From: Rhizobium sp. 16-488-2b
GTDB taxonomy: Bacteria > Pseudomonadota > Alphaproteobacteria > Rhizobiales > Rhizobiaceae
Reading direction: 5' to 3'
DNA length: 64,000 nucleotides
Assembly (NCBI RefSeq): GCF_017741815.1
Contig: NZ_JAGHMF010000034.1
Location: 372,001-436,000 of the forward strand
The position numbers and the translations under genes were made by a program. The notes below the pieces were generated by a model, which saw nothing but the letters and a program-made list of their open reading frames with translations, was not told the DNA's origin and did no database searches. Positions 16,605 to 24,875 of this stretch are shown one piece after another. The number at the start of each line of letters is the position of its first letter. The first letter of the stretch is position 1.

Positions 16605-17289
16605 CGTCGTATCGTCTCTGTCGCGGTCATCATCGCCGTAGGCGTCAACACTGATGGTCGGCGCGAGGTGCTCGGCATGGAGATTGGCACTTCCGAGGCC
16701 GAGGCGATCTGGACCGAGTTTCTGCGAAAGCTGAACCGACGGGGCCTGCGCGGCGTCAAGCTCGTCGTTTCCGATGCGCATGAGGGCATCAAGGCCGCCG
16801 AATCGAAGGTGCTCTCCCCCACCTGGCAGAGGTGCAGAGTTCACTTCATGCGCAATGCGCTGGCCCATGCGGGAAAGAGCGGAAGGCGTGTCGTCTCCGC
16901 CTTCATCGCCACGGCCTTCGCCCAGGACACCCCGGAGGCGGCAAGCACCCAATGGCGCAATGTCGCTGACCAGATCAGGCCGAAGGTGCCAAAACTCGCC
17001 GCTGATGGATAGTGCCGAACGGGATGTGCTCGCCTACATGACCTTTCCCAAGCAGCACTGGGCAAAGCTTCATTCGACAAATCCAATCGAACGTCTCAAC
17101 GGCGAGATCAAGCGACGCACTGAGGTCGTCGGTATCTTCCCCAACGACGACGCCATCGTCAGGCTGGTCGGCGCATTGCTGCTGGAGCAGAATGACGAGT
17201 GGGCCGTTCAGCGATCCCGCTACATGACACTTGAAACAATCGCCACGATGAGCGATGATCCGCTCATCAGCCTGCCTGCCGCAAGCTAA
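16605..17289 (+). mobile_element. IS256-family transposase remnant (5' truncated, frameshifted)
   Basis: Two overlapping frames carry IS256/mutator transposase sequence: GMEIGTSEAEAIWTEFLRKL, VVSDAHEGIKAA (second catalytic Asp) and QRCRVHFMRNAL in the first frame, then MTFPKQHWAKLHSTNPIERL and NGEIKRRTEVVGIFPN (catalytic Glu) in the second. The frame changes near 17005. The N-terminal third and the left inverted repeat are missing. The element cannot transpose. It marks an old insertion next to the nir region. Confidence 0.9.
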
Positions 17290-17783
17290 ATGATTCCCGG
17301 CTCTGTCCGGAAGGCACGGCGACCGCCGAAGCTACACCAATCCATGTGACACGATCCTCGACTTTGGTGATATCAAGTTCGAAGCTCCGGAACGGCTTAC
17401 GGGGATTACGCTTCGTCCTACGCGAGACGGATCGGCTGGATCGTTGAAAGTTTGACTACTTGGCAACAAGCTACTGACCCCGTGGAGTGCGGTTAGAGGC
17501 GGCCCTCGGTGCGGTTGGTGTCCTAGACGACCGCGGTTTTTGGGAGGCGGCAAAAGGGCTCTTGTCTCGTAGCAGAAGCGTTATTCAAGGCATGGTCTGG
17601 GTGATCCAACGTCGCAGTGCTGAAGCGATTACAGGCCTCGGTACACCGCGGTGGGAACGCGAGCACCTGAACTCTCTACACGAGACGGGCAGATTGGAAG
17701 ATTGGAATGAACGGGGCAGTTCACGTTGCTAATCGCGTGCCGAGTAGCGTCGAAGGATCCGGAAAGCAGACGGTTCCGTCTGA
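17290..17783. other. Intergenic stretch without a recognised gene
   Basis: Short open frames occur, but none has a convincing start, ribosome binding site or family pattern. The stretch separates the IS256 remnant from the frameshifted Rrf2 gene and is probably insertion-derived debris. Confidence 0.5.
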
Positions 17784-18150
17784 TCAAAGGATGTCAGAAA
17801 GAGTCTTCTTCGCGAGATGACGGACATAGGCTGATGCTGCCTCGTCCTGTACCCGCCGCCAGCCTACGAGGACCTCATCGCGAACATGACACGCCGGCTG
17901 GGAACCAAGCAAGGACTGGACCACGGCGCCGAGGTCGATCGCCTCGGGGGGCAATGCAAAGTTTCAGGCCGCCACGTCTTCCCCTTAAGCTACAGAGGAA
18001 ACCGCCTTTGACAAGCCGGTTAGCGGCCTTCGCCAGATGGGCATGAGAGGCGGCACAGCTCGCGGCCGTCTCACGAATTGTCACCTTGTCCGGAGCTCGA
18101 GCGGCTGCGAGCACCAAAAGTCGAATTCCGAGGTCCAACAGCACGGACAT
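17784..18150 (-). pseudogene. Rrf2-family regulator, frameshifted in a C6 run
   Basis: The N-terminal half reads as an Rrf2 winged-helix protein: LDLGIRLLVLAAAR, TIRETAASCAASHAHLAK and LRGRRGGLKLCIAP. At the run of six C near 17952 the frame breaks. Taking one C away restores APEAIDLGAVVQSLLGSQPA and a full C-terminus ending at 17784. Rrf2 regulators such as NsrR sense NO through an Fe-S cluster, but the restored protein has only one cysteine in the cluster region, so it may not be a classical NsrR. Decayed gene, sequencing error or slippage; adjacent to nnrR. Confidence 0.75.
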
Positions 18151-18155
18151 ATCAA

Positions 18156-18851
18156 TCAGTCCAGTTCGCCTTCCGCAAGCTTTAAGAGGCGCGGAGGGTC
18201 GGTTACGGTGAGCTTCTGTCGGCCACCCTCTACTATGCCTCTGGATTCCCAGGCGCTAAGGATGCGCGAAACTGTGTGAAGGGTTGTACCGGTCATCTCC
18301 GCGATGTCTTGTCGCGATATTGGAAAGTCGATCCGGATCCCCGCGTCGACGGCCTTTCCTGCCTGCTTCGATAGGCGCAAGACGGCATGAGCGACGCGCT
18401 TCTCCACCTCTTCCGTAGACATCTCGCGGATGCGAGTATGGGCTTCTTCGAGACGCTGGCCGATCGTCTGCATTGCAGTCATAGCCAATCGGGGGTTCTG
18501 CTCGACAAACCGGGACCACATTTCCGTGGGCCAGCCGATGATCAGGCTTTCGGCCGCCGCTCGGGCGGTGCCGGGGTAGTCATTGCGGCGCAGAGCCATC
18601 GCAAAGCCGAAGAGGTCGCCAGGATGAACCATCCGCACGATAATTTGCTGTCCGTCGTGGGTCACCTGCGTGACCTTAAGCCTTCCATGAATGAGCAGAA
18701 AGAACGACTTGGCATTTCCGCCCTGTTCGAAGACTGCGTCGCCTTGAGCGACCCTGCGAGGCGTTGCGTGTTCGAGCATCGAATCCAGATCGGGATCAGT
18801 CATGCGCTCGAACAGCGGCAGCGACTTCAGGACTGCGCGATCAACCTTCAT
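18156..18851 (-). CDS. nnrR: NnrR, NO-responsive Crp/Fnr-family regulator
   Basis: 231 residues: a cyclic-nucleotide-binding-like sensor domain (RRVAQGDAVFEQGG, VRMVHPGDLFGFAMALRR), a long dimer helix and a C-terminal winged helix (PISRQDIAEMTGTTLHTVSR). No N-terminal cysteine cluster, so it is not an FNR oxygen sensor; sequence and place after nirK-nirV fit NnrR. Known role: activates nir, nor and nnr genes in response to NO through TTG-N8-CAA-type boxes. ATG at 18851 overlaps nirV by 11 bases. The longer frame into nirV was rejected. Confidence 0.88.
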   Translation of the reverse strand: MKVDRAVLKSLPLFERMTDPDLDSMLEHATPRRVAQGDAVFEQGGNAKSFFLLIHGRLKVTQVTHDGQQIIVRMVHPGDLFGFAMALRRNDYPGTARAAAESLIIGWPTEMWSRFVEQNPRLAMTAMQTIGQRLEEAHTRIREMSTEEVEKRVAHAVLRLSKQAGKAVDAGIRIDFPISRQDIAEMTGTTLHTVSRILSAWESRGIVEGGRQKLTVTDPPRLLKLAEGELD

Positions 18852-19803
18852 TGGTGCCTGTCTCCATGTGCGCCTGTTTCGGCCGGGCGATAAGATCGGC
18901 CGCGGCTCTTCTTGCGAAGTCCGTGACGCCTTCGATGAGCGTCGGCTGACGGACAAGCCTGAATCCCAGATTATCCGGTGGCGCTCCCACCGAGCATCCG
19001 CCTCCTTTGGGGTTGCGAACGAAACTGCTCATTGGCGCGCGGTGCTTTCCGGAAGCAATGAAGATGCCGCAGTCCAAACTTGACGGCTTTTCTTTAGCCT
19101 TACCTTGATCAAGATCAACACGAGTGTTGCAAGTCGACGTCCACTCCCAAATATTTCCGCCAAAATCCATAAGCCCGGTCTTGCTGACGCCAAACGAGCC
19201 TTGCGGCTGAGGGCGAGGGTTCACCGAAGCGGCTCGACGTGCTTCTCGCTCGTAGTCGGCGAGCCATCGCACCGCCGGGTTCTTCTCGTCGTCGGCAACT
19301 CCCAGAGCGTCGTCTGGGAAGCGGTCGTCGGCAGCATTGGCGAGCTCGAAGTCAGTGGGCAACCTCCAGGTTCGCCCCGTTCGCTTCGACAGCCAGACGG
19401 CATAGCGAACCGCGTCATCATAGCTTACTCCCGTCAGAGGCATTTCAGCCGTCGCTCCACCCTCTGGCTCGTCCGCGGGGATACATTCTCCCTCATCCAC
19501 GCAGCGACGATATTCGCTGCGCGTTGTTTGGAATTTCATGATCTGCAGAGGCGTCCGGACGTCGACTTTGGTGAGAGGCGCGTCCACCGCCAAACCCTTG
19601 CGGAAGTACTCTGCCGAGTCCCGATATGCGAACGTCCTCGGTGCCACCACAACGGACTCCGGCTCTTCAAGCTTCGGAGCCGCGTCCTCGAAGGGGACGG
19701 ATCCTGTTTCGACCGCGACCGCTGCCGACAGGGCCACGAGCAGCGCCAGTGGGATGGCGATCGAAATACCCGAAATCTTGTCAGTTCCAGTCTTGCCAAT
19801 CAT
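18841..19803 (-). CDS. nirV: NirV, formylglycine-generating-enzyme-like protein
   Basis: 320 residues with an N-terminal membrane anchor or signal (IPLALLVALSAAVAV) and a sulfatase-modifying-factor domain: MPLTGVSYDDAVRYAVWLSK, WRLPTDFELANAA, GLMDFGGNIWEWTSTC and NLGFRLVR. NirV is the partner of nirK in many denitrifiers, but its reaction is unknown. It follows nirK by 76 bases and overlaps nnrR, so nirK-nirV-nnrR is probably one unit. Confidence 0.92.
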   Translation of the reverse strand: MIGKTGTDKISGISIAIPLALLVALSAAVAVETGSVPFEDAAPKLEEPESVVVAPRTFAYRDSAEYFRKGLAVDAPLTKVDVRTPLQIMKFQTTRSEYRRCVDEGECIPADEPEGGATAEMPLTGVSYDDAVRYAVWLSKRTGRTWRLPTDFELANAADDRFPDDALGVADDEKNPAVRWLADYEREARRAASVNPRPQPQGSFGVSKTGLMDFGGNIWEWTSTCNTRVDLDQGKAKEKPSSLDCGIFIASGKHRAPMSSFVRNPKGGGCSVGAPPDNLGFRLVRQPTLIEGVTDFARRAAADLIARPKQAHMETGTNEG

Positions 19804-19879
19804 GGCTCAAACGCAGAGCGCGCCTCTCGTCAAAAACAGGTTAGTGCGCGGTTATTACCGCGCACTGCACCATTGATTG

Positions 19880-21025
19880 TTAAGCTCCCGAAGGCGCTTT
19901 GACCGACGTCATAAGGTCGTCGTTCCAGTCGCCGGTGACCTTGAAGTGGGCCGCAGCACCGAGCTCGAATGCCTCGATCAGGTTATGATTGACGTAGGCG
20001 TAGATGCCGGGTTGCGCGAAGGTGTAGACGGCAGCACCAGCCGTTCCACCCGGAATGAACCAAGTTTCCTGGTCTACATCGGGAACGTTTGCGAACTTTC
20101 CGGTCGCCCAGACGTACTCGCCATGGCCGCCGATCAGATGGGGTCGGGTATCGCGGTTAGCCTGCGAGTGGATGATCAGCACAGTTTCGCCGACCTTGGC
20201 GGTCATTGCGTTTTCCCCGGTCAGGGCGCCGACCGCACCGTTGAAGACGATGTGCGTGGGAACGAGCTTCTTCATGACCTCGACAGTGTCCGCATAGGCC
20301 TCGCCGGGGCTGTCGTACTTTTTGAAGTTACCCTTCTCGTCGCGAGGGATATAGAAGTCCTGTTCGCCGACGTAGTAGACCTTGTCGTAGACGATCGGCT
20401 TGCCGTGGCCATCGGTCAGGCCCTCACGAGGCAGTACCATGATCGCGCCGTTCATGCCCGAGGTAACGTGCCATGGCACCATTCCGGGAGGTGCGCAGTG
20501 ATAAACGAAAACCCCGGCCTTTGTCGCCTTGAAGCGGAGTACAGTGCTTTCGCCTGGGTTGACGACCGTCAGCGCGCCGCCGCCAAGGCCGCCAGTCGCA
20601 GCATGGAAGTCGATGTTGTGCTGCATGGTGTTTGTTTCGGGATTGACGAGGGTTAGCTCGACGTAATCGTCTTGGTGGACGACCATCAGTGGGCCGGGGA
20701 CCGATCCGTCGAAAGTCATGGCGTTGACCTCGGTTCCCTCCTTGTCCAGCACCATCTTCTGTTCCTTGATAGTGAGCGTGAACTCCGTGATCTTGGGACC
20801 GCCCTTGACCTTTTGATCATGAATGTGGACGAATGGCGGTTTCACAAGCTCGACCTTTTCGCGAGGGAGCTTCGAAATATCGACCGGCGCGCTCTTGCCG
20901 CCTTGTGGAGTGGCATGCTCATCTTCCGCGTGAGCAGTGCCGGCCACCAGAATGGGCGTAAGTGCACCTGCGACGGCCGCACCCGTCAGCATTGTACGCC
21001 GGGTCATCTGAAGAGTATTGTTCAT
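19880..21025 (-). CDS. nirK: NirK, copper-containing nitrite reductase
   Basis: 381 residues. Twin-arginine signal near the start (TRRTMLTGAAVAGALTPIL), then two cupredoxin domains. Type-1 copper ligands H136, C177, H186 and M191 are visible (FVYHCAPPGMVPWHV, SGMNGAIM); type-2 ligands include H141 and H176 with a later His in LIGGHGEYVW. Reduces nitrite to NO in the periplasm with electrons from pseudoazurin or cytochrome c. ATG at 21025 was chosen because the Tat signal begins there; a longer frame runs into the promoter. A perfect box lies 103 bases upstream. Confidence 0.97.
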   Translation of the reverse strand: MNNTLQMTRRTMLTGAAVAGALTPILVAGTAHAEDEHATPQGGKSAPVDISKLPREKVELVKPPFVHIHDQKVKGGPKITEFTLTIKEQKMVLDKEGTEVNAMTFDGSVPGPLMVVHQDDYVELTLVNPETNTMQHNIDFHAATGGLGGGALTVVNPGESTVLRFKATKAGVFVYHCAPPGMVPWHVTSGMNGAIMVLPREGLTDGHGKPIVYDKVYYVGEQDFYIPRDEKGNFKKYDSPGEAYADTVEVMKKLVPTHIVFNGAVGALTGENAMTAKVGETVLIIHSQANRDTRPHLIGGHGEYVWATGKFANVPDVDQETWFIPGGTAGAAVYTFAQPGIYAYVNHNLIEAFELGAAAHFKVTGDWNDDLMTSVKAPSGA

Positions 21026-21127
21026 TTCCCTATCTCCTATAGTCGAAGAGCGAGCGAACCCCGCCCGGTCGAAGAAGAGAGTAGTAAAACCGGGCGGGAA
21101 CTCTTTGAGTTGGAGCAAACTTGCTGT

Positions 21128-21141
21128 TTGCTGCAGCGCAA
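21128..21141. promoter_or_regulatory. Crp/Fnr-type box upstream of nirK
   Basis: TTGC-TGCAGC-GCAA, a perfect dyad. Centre about 110 bases from the nirK start; a leader of that length is plausible because the next in-frame ATG is inside the Tat signal. Confidence 0.7.
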
Positions 21142-21158
21142 AGTGACCGGAAGGCTGT

Positions 21159-21172
21159 TTGCGTAATGTCAA
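21159..21172. promoter_or_regulatory. Crp/Fnr-type box upstream of nnrS
   Basis: TTGC-GTAATG-TCAA, mixed half-sites, 56 bases before the chosen nnrS start. It lies 18 bases from the nirK box, so the two divergent promoters have one box each. Confidence 0.65.
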
Positions 21173-21227
21173 CGACCTGTGCTGCAAAGAACGGCATTTG
21201 TGCATGATCAACTTCGGAGACACGATC

Positions 21228-22442
21228 ATGCAGAACAAAAAGAATGACAGCGCCAACGCTCCCCGCGGAATGTCTCGTGAAGGCCTCGTCATCTTCTCTT
21301 ACGGCTTCAGGCCGTTCTTTCTGGCAGCCGCGATTTGGGCGATCGTCAGCATCGACATATGGGCCGCCTTCCTGACTCTTGGACTTCCGGTGGCGACAGA
21401 GTATGGGACGCTCTACTGGCATGCCCATGAAATGCTGTTTGGCTTCGCGCCTGCGATCCTGGCCGGCTTTCTCCTGACCGCCATTCCCAACTGGACTGGT
21501 AGGCTGCCTATCGCTGGCAGGCCGCTCATGTGTCTTTTTGCGCTTTGGTCTGCTGGCCGAATCGCGATGCTCTCATCCGGAGTGATCGGAGTCGCACTAG
21601 CCGCGGCGATCGATGCGCTCTTTCTGCCTGCCATGCTTGTCTTGTGCGCCCGCGAAGTGGTGGCGGGTAAGAAATGGAAAGACCTAAAGGTCATCGCGGG
21701 ACTGGCCGTACTTTCGGCTGCCAACCTCCTGTTTCACATTCAAGCGATCGCCGGCAATGGCCCGGACGTGTCGATCCGGCTCGGGCTGGGCGCCTACATC
21801 CTGCTAGTCACGATAGTGGGCGGTCGGATCCTTCCCAGTTTCACTCGGAACTGGATAAACCAATTCGGCCGAACAGATTTTCCTGTTCCCTACAATCGCT
21901 TTGACTCTGCGAGCATCATCGTTGGGGCTCTCTCGCTTGCTATCTGGTCGCTCGCACCAGATTCAATGTTAAGCGGCGCGCTTGGCTTGCTAGCTGCCGG
22001 CCTTAACGTGGCGCGTCTTGTCCGTTGGCGCGGTTGGGTTACGTGGCCCGAGCCAATCGTCTTCATCCTGCACGCCGCGTTTGCGTTTGTCCCACTTGGT
22101 TTTGCCGCGATCGCCCTTCAGCCGTTGGGACTGCCGGAGCTCGCAGTCATTCATGTCTTCGCGATCGGCGGCGTGTCGTTGATGATGCTGGCAGTGATGA
22201 CGCGTGCAAGCCGCGGGCACACCGGACGAAAGCTGAAGTCAAGTCTGACGACAAACTTTTCCTACGTCTTGCTCGCAGCGGTCGCTCTTGTAAGGCCTAT
22301 TGCCGAACTTCTTCCGAACTACGGCAGCGTTATTGTGCTGCTCGCGGCAGTCGGTTGGACCGTGGCCTTCGCGCTTTTCGTGTACGAGCATGCCGGGATG
22401 CTCTGCATCGGGCGGAAACCACTGACGATCCGCGGAAGCTAA
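21228..22442 (+). CDS. nnrS: NnrS family haem-copper membrane protein
   Basis: 404 residues, about twelve membrane helices, with family landmarks YGFRPFFLAAAIWA, YWHAHEMLFGFAPAILAGFLLTA, NLLFHIQ, GGRILPSFTRNW, VIHVFAIGGVSLMMLAVMTRASRGHTG. Histidines in these segments fit haem and copper binding. NnrS protects cells under nitrosative stress and is controlled by NO regulators. ATG at 21228 was preferred over one at 21204; GGAG is 11 bases upstream. Divergent from nirK. Confidence 0.93.
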   Translation: MQNKKNDSANAPRGMSREGLVIFSYGFRPFFLAAAIWAIVSIDIWAAFLTLGLPVATEYGTLYWHAHEMLFGFAPAILAGFLLTAIPNWTGRLPIAGRPLMCLFALWSAGRIAMLSSGVIGVALAAAIDALFLPAMLVLCAREVVAGKKWKDLKVIAGLAVLSAANLLFHIQAIAGNGPDVSIRLGLGAYILLVTIVGGRILPSFTRNWINQFGRTDFPVPYNRFDSASIIVGALSLAIWSLAPDSMLSGALGLLAAGLNVARLVRWRGWVTWPEPIVFILHAAFAFVPLGFAAIALQPLGLPELAVIHVFAIGGVSLMMLAVMTRASRGHTGRKLKSSLTTNFSYVLLAAVALVRPIAELLPNYGSVIVLLAAVGWTVAFALFVYEHAGMLCIGRKPLTIRGS

Positions 22443-23284
22443 TCTGGAGCGTTCACGGTCGTAACTCTAGGCCATTCCCCCTTTTCTGACTCTCGCAAGT
22501 TCCGCATCGACTGTACATCGTCGTTAGTACCGTGTTCGCTGAGGCCATTCGCGATCCAGGCACAGGGCCACGATCAAAGACGGAACGCTCGAACCGTAGC
22601 TCGATGGCTGGAAAGTAACAGAGAAAGGATCACAGTTCTCGAGACAGTCGAAGCGCAGCGATACGAGCGCGAGACATTCTGGGAAACGGCGGGGAAACCG
22701 GATGACCAACATTCAGACTGGAGCGACCCTGGGGACCCAAGGGCTTTCCAGCCGTCCAAGATCTCAAAGCTGCGTTTGCCAAACCGAGGAAATCGTCGTG
22801 GTCATGGATGATCGTGACGGGCGCGACGCTGTAAGAGCTATTCGAGCCGGTATAGCATTAATGGGCACGAGCACGTTCATCCGTGGATGAAAGAGGAATT
22901 TGGCATCGAATTAGCGGCGAAAGCCCGGCAGGTTGTACGCACGGCAACGGCGAAACACCGCACCAAAGGTGAGAAATTTCATCGGCCTCGAAGTACAAGG
23001 ATGTTTGGTGGTGGTTGCCCAATTCCGCCTCTTTTCGTCTTGGCGTCTGCATTGACACCTTGTTCGGCACAGGGTGTGGTAACGAAAAAGGGGCGCCTTT
23101 CAATACCTCCGAGCGAGATCAGCAACGGGTATCTGCGCCATATGCCGCTCGGATCGCCCATTACGCCAGCAAGGCGCGGACTGCAGACCGAAGCAAAGCT
23201 GGCAAAATTTACAGCTTAAAAGAGTTGGAGAGTCATCATACGACTCTTCCAACACAGGGGACTGTTCGAGTTCAATAGGCAGCC
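22443..23284. other. Gene-poor stretch with short unassigned frames and a 17-bp repeat copy
   Basis: Short plus-strand frames (one containing ARWLESNRERITVLE near 22600, one with HPWMKEEFGIELAA near 22880) have no good starts and no family I recognise. They may be scraps of lost genes. One copy of the direct repeat lies at 22706. Confidence 0.5.
22706..22722 (+). repeat. 17-bp direct repeat, copy 1
   Basis: CCAACATTCAGACTGGA, identical to 23714-23730. The two copies are 1,008 bases apart and bracket the gene-poor stretch and the orphan antitoxin. Confidence 0.8.
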
Positions 23285-23335
23285 TCAGTCCTGACGAATT
23301 CGGCCGCGTCTTTTTGAGACTTTCACTCGCGTCAT
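23285..23335 (-). pseudogene. Toxin-gene stub behind the antitoxin gene
   Basis: A 16-codon frame, MTRVKVSKRRGRIRQD, starts with an ATG that overlaps the antitoxin stop (ATGA), the normal arrangement of a ParDE/RelBE operon, and ends at TGA 23285-23287. MTRVKVSKR resembles the start of RelE/ParE toxins; the rest is missing. Read as a truncated toxin gene. Confidence 0.45.
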
Positions 23336-23592
23336 GCAGCTTGTCCGGCAACGATTTTGTCCACATCGGCGATGAGGTCGTCGATGTCCTCATAATCTCC
23401 GTCCGCGATCTGATCGCGGCCGCGAACCGCCGCCAACACATCCGCCCCTTCGTTTAGGAGATACGTCTTCAGGGCGCGAACGATGATGTAGTCTCTTGAT
23501 CGATCGGTAGCTTCAGCGATAGCCTCGATCCTCGCAACGACATCCGAAGGGACAGGGAGGGTTACAGATTCCGATCCATGCGACTTAGTCAT
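23332..23592 (-). CDS. Ribbon-helix-helix (CopG/ParD-type) antitoxin-like protein, orphan
   Basis: 86 residues: MTKSHGSESVTLPVPSDVVA followed by RIEAIAEATDRSRDYIIVRAL, a ribbon-helix-helix DNA-binding motif, and an acidic C-terminal tail (YEDIDDLIADVDKI) as used to neutralise toxins. ATG at 23592 is inside a longer frame and fits the family start. No toxin gene remains intact next to it. Functions expected: self-repression and toxin binding. Confidence 0.8.
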   Translation of the reverse strand: MTKSHGSESVTLPVPSDVVARIEAIAEATDRSRDYIIVRALKTYLLNEGADVLAAVRGRDQIADGDYEDIDDLIADVDKIVAGQAA

Positions 23593-23713
23593 AGAACTTC
23601 TCCCATTCGGCAAACTGCAAGACAATGTAAGACAAATCGGTTGGCTGGTCACCTCATCTGAGCCCGCTGTAGATCGACGCCACAAACCTGACGCATTTTC
23701 ATCCGATTCGCGT

Positions 23714-23730
23714 CCAACATTCAGACTGGA
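23714..23730 (+). repeat. 17-bp direct repeat, copy 2
   Basis: Second exact copy of CCAACATTCAGACTGGA; flanks differ from those of copy 1 at 22706-22722. Confidence 0.8.
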
Positions 23731-23796
23731 TGGGGTGAAAGTCGTGGGATCGAGAGCCCGTCATCGGGAGGATTTCGCCCCATATCCGAATACACA

Positions 23797-24054
23797 TTAC
23801 TTCATAGAGCAGAACACCATACGTTCGGTGATCCTAGTTCCGTCTTCCGCAACGACGGCAATCCAAGAACGATTGCCGATCCGGACGGTGAGCCGTGTTC
23901 TCCCTGCATCCGCACCTTCGCCTCGTTCTATCACGCTGCGAACGAGCCCCTGCTGCATCTGACGGCGGAGGATTTCGGTCGGAACACCGAACCGACCGGC
24001 TAGAAAGTCGGCATCCAATGTGAAATCTTTGATGTCAATTTGATCGGCCATCAT
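23797..24054 (-). CDS. DUF6522-like small protein
   Basis: 85 residues: IDIKDFTLDADFLAGRFGVP, LRRQMQQGLVRSVIERGEGA, then TRLTVRIGNRSWIAVVAEDG. The pattern fits the DUF6522 family as I remember it (moderate certainty). Soluble. Last gene of a five-gene minus-strand cluster and 7 bases behind the DUF59 gene, so probably co-transcribed. Function unknown. Confidence 0.7.
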   Translation of the reverse strand: MMADQIDIKDFTLDADFLAGRFGVPTEILRRQMQQGLVRSVIERGEGADAGRTRLTVRIGNRSWIAVVAEDGTRITERMVFCSMK

Positions 24055-24061
24055 CTGTTCC

Positions 24062-24373
24062 TCACTTGATGGCGGAGCCTACAGAAAACAGCTCCGCCAT
24101 TTCGGGTGACCATGCAGGCTCATAGACGAGCTCTACAGTGGCCCGCGGAACCCCTTCCAGCGACTCTACGCGCGTCTTCACCGCATCTGCGAGAAAGGCC
24201 GAGGCGGGACAGAAGCGGGTTGTCGTTGTCATCTTGACGCTGACCGCGCGATCCTTGTCGATGGTGACGTCGTAGATCAAGCCTAGATCTACGATGTTCG
24301 TTCCGATCTCGGGGTCTTCGATGTCCCGCAAGGCATCGAGTATTACGTCGGATGTTAACTCAGGTTTTGGCAT
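24062..24373 (-). CDS. DUF59/MIP18-family iron-sulfur assembly factor
   Basis: 103 residues with the SufT/PaaD-type core: ILDALRDIEDPEIGTNIVDL, GLIYDVTIDKD and MTTTTRFCPASAFLADAVK, the cysteine and TxxxCP loop being typical. These proteins help insert or mature Fe-S clusters or bind metal. Overlaps the DUF2249 gene by 14 bases. Context suggests maturation of a metal centre for the unknown membrane protein or for a DUF2249 protein; inference. Confidence 0.85.
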   Translation of the reverse strand: MPKPELTSDVILDALRDIEDPEIGTNIVDLGLIYDVTIDKDRAVSVKMTTTTRFCPASAFLADAVKTRVESLEGVPRATVELVYEPAWSPEMAELFSVGSAIK

Positions 24374-24875
24374 TGCTTCCCTCCAGCGGTGTGCAACGGA
24401 TCATGATGCGGTAGACCTTTCCCGTCTCGTCGAAGTTACCGATCCATTCATGACCGCGCTCTTTCAGTTCGTTGAAGAGAAAGACGGGTTCTCTGTTGAG
24501 CAACGCAAACATCACTTCGCCGCTGTCCATCATTTCGAGTCTCGCTAGTATACGCTCCATCGGTTCGGGCGGCGGAAGGTCAGTCAGATCCAGATTCCAA
24601 ACAGGATCAGGCCACAGCGCGTCGGGTTCCGACGCCTCTTCGGCTGCGCCCTTTGGGACGAAGTCTATTTCCCAATCGTCGTCAGCAATACGTCGGGCTG
24701 TATGATCGAAGCCGCGGTCCGTGAGCTGGCGTATTAGCGGCCGGGGCTCGAAGATCGCATGGAGACGAACGCCTTCGCCAGGCTGCAGGCTAGCAAAAGT
24801 ATCCATGATCAGTTGGAAGGGCATGCCTCCGTCGCGGAGTATCTGTCGTACATCGAGTTCACGAAGCTGAACCAT
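24360..24875 (-). CDS. DUF2249 protein (two-part)
   Basis: 171 residues. Starts MVQLRELDVRQILRDGGMPF with LQPGEGVRLHAIFEPRPL, a DUF2249 segment, followed by a second domain (MFALLNREPVFLFNELKERG) of the same kind. DUF2249 is a small SirA-like or hemerythrin-associated domain of unknown role, frequent near NO genes. ATG at 24875 has GAGG eight bases before it and overlaps the membrane protein gene by 17 bases. The longer frame to 25160 is a shadow of that gene. Confidence 0.8.
   Translation of the reverse strand: MVQLRELDVRQILRDGGMPFQLIMDTFASLQPGEGVRLHAIFEPRPLIRQLTDRGFDHTARRIADDDWEIDFVPKGAAEEASEPDALWPDPVWNLDLTDLPPPEPMERILARLEMMDSGEVMFALLNREPVFLFNELKERGHEWIGNFDETGKVYRIMIRCTPLEGSNAKT

Noticed and set aside
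22511..23219. Plus-strand frames in the gene-poor stretch as real genes
   Set aside because: No start with a ribosome binding site, frames broken, no family recognised.
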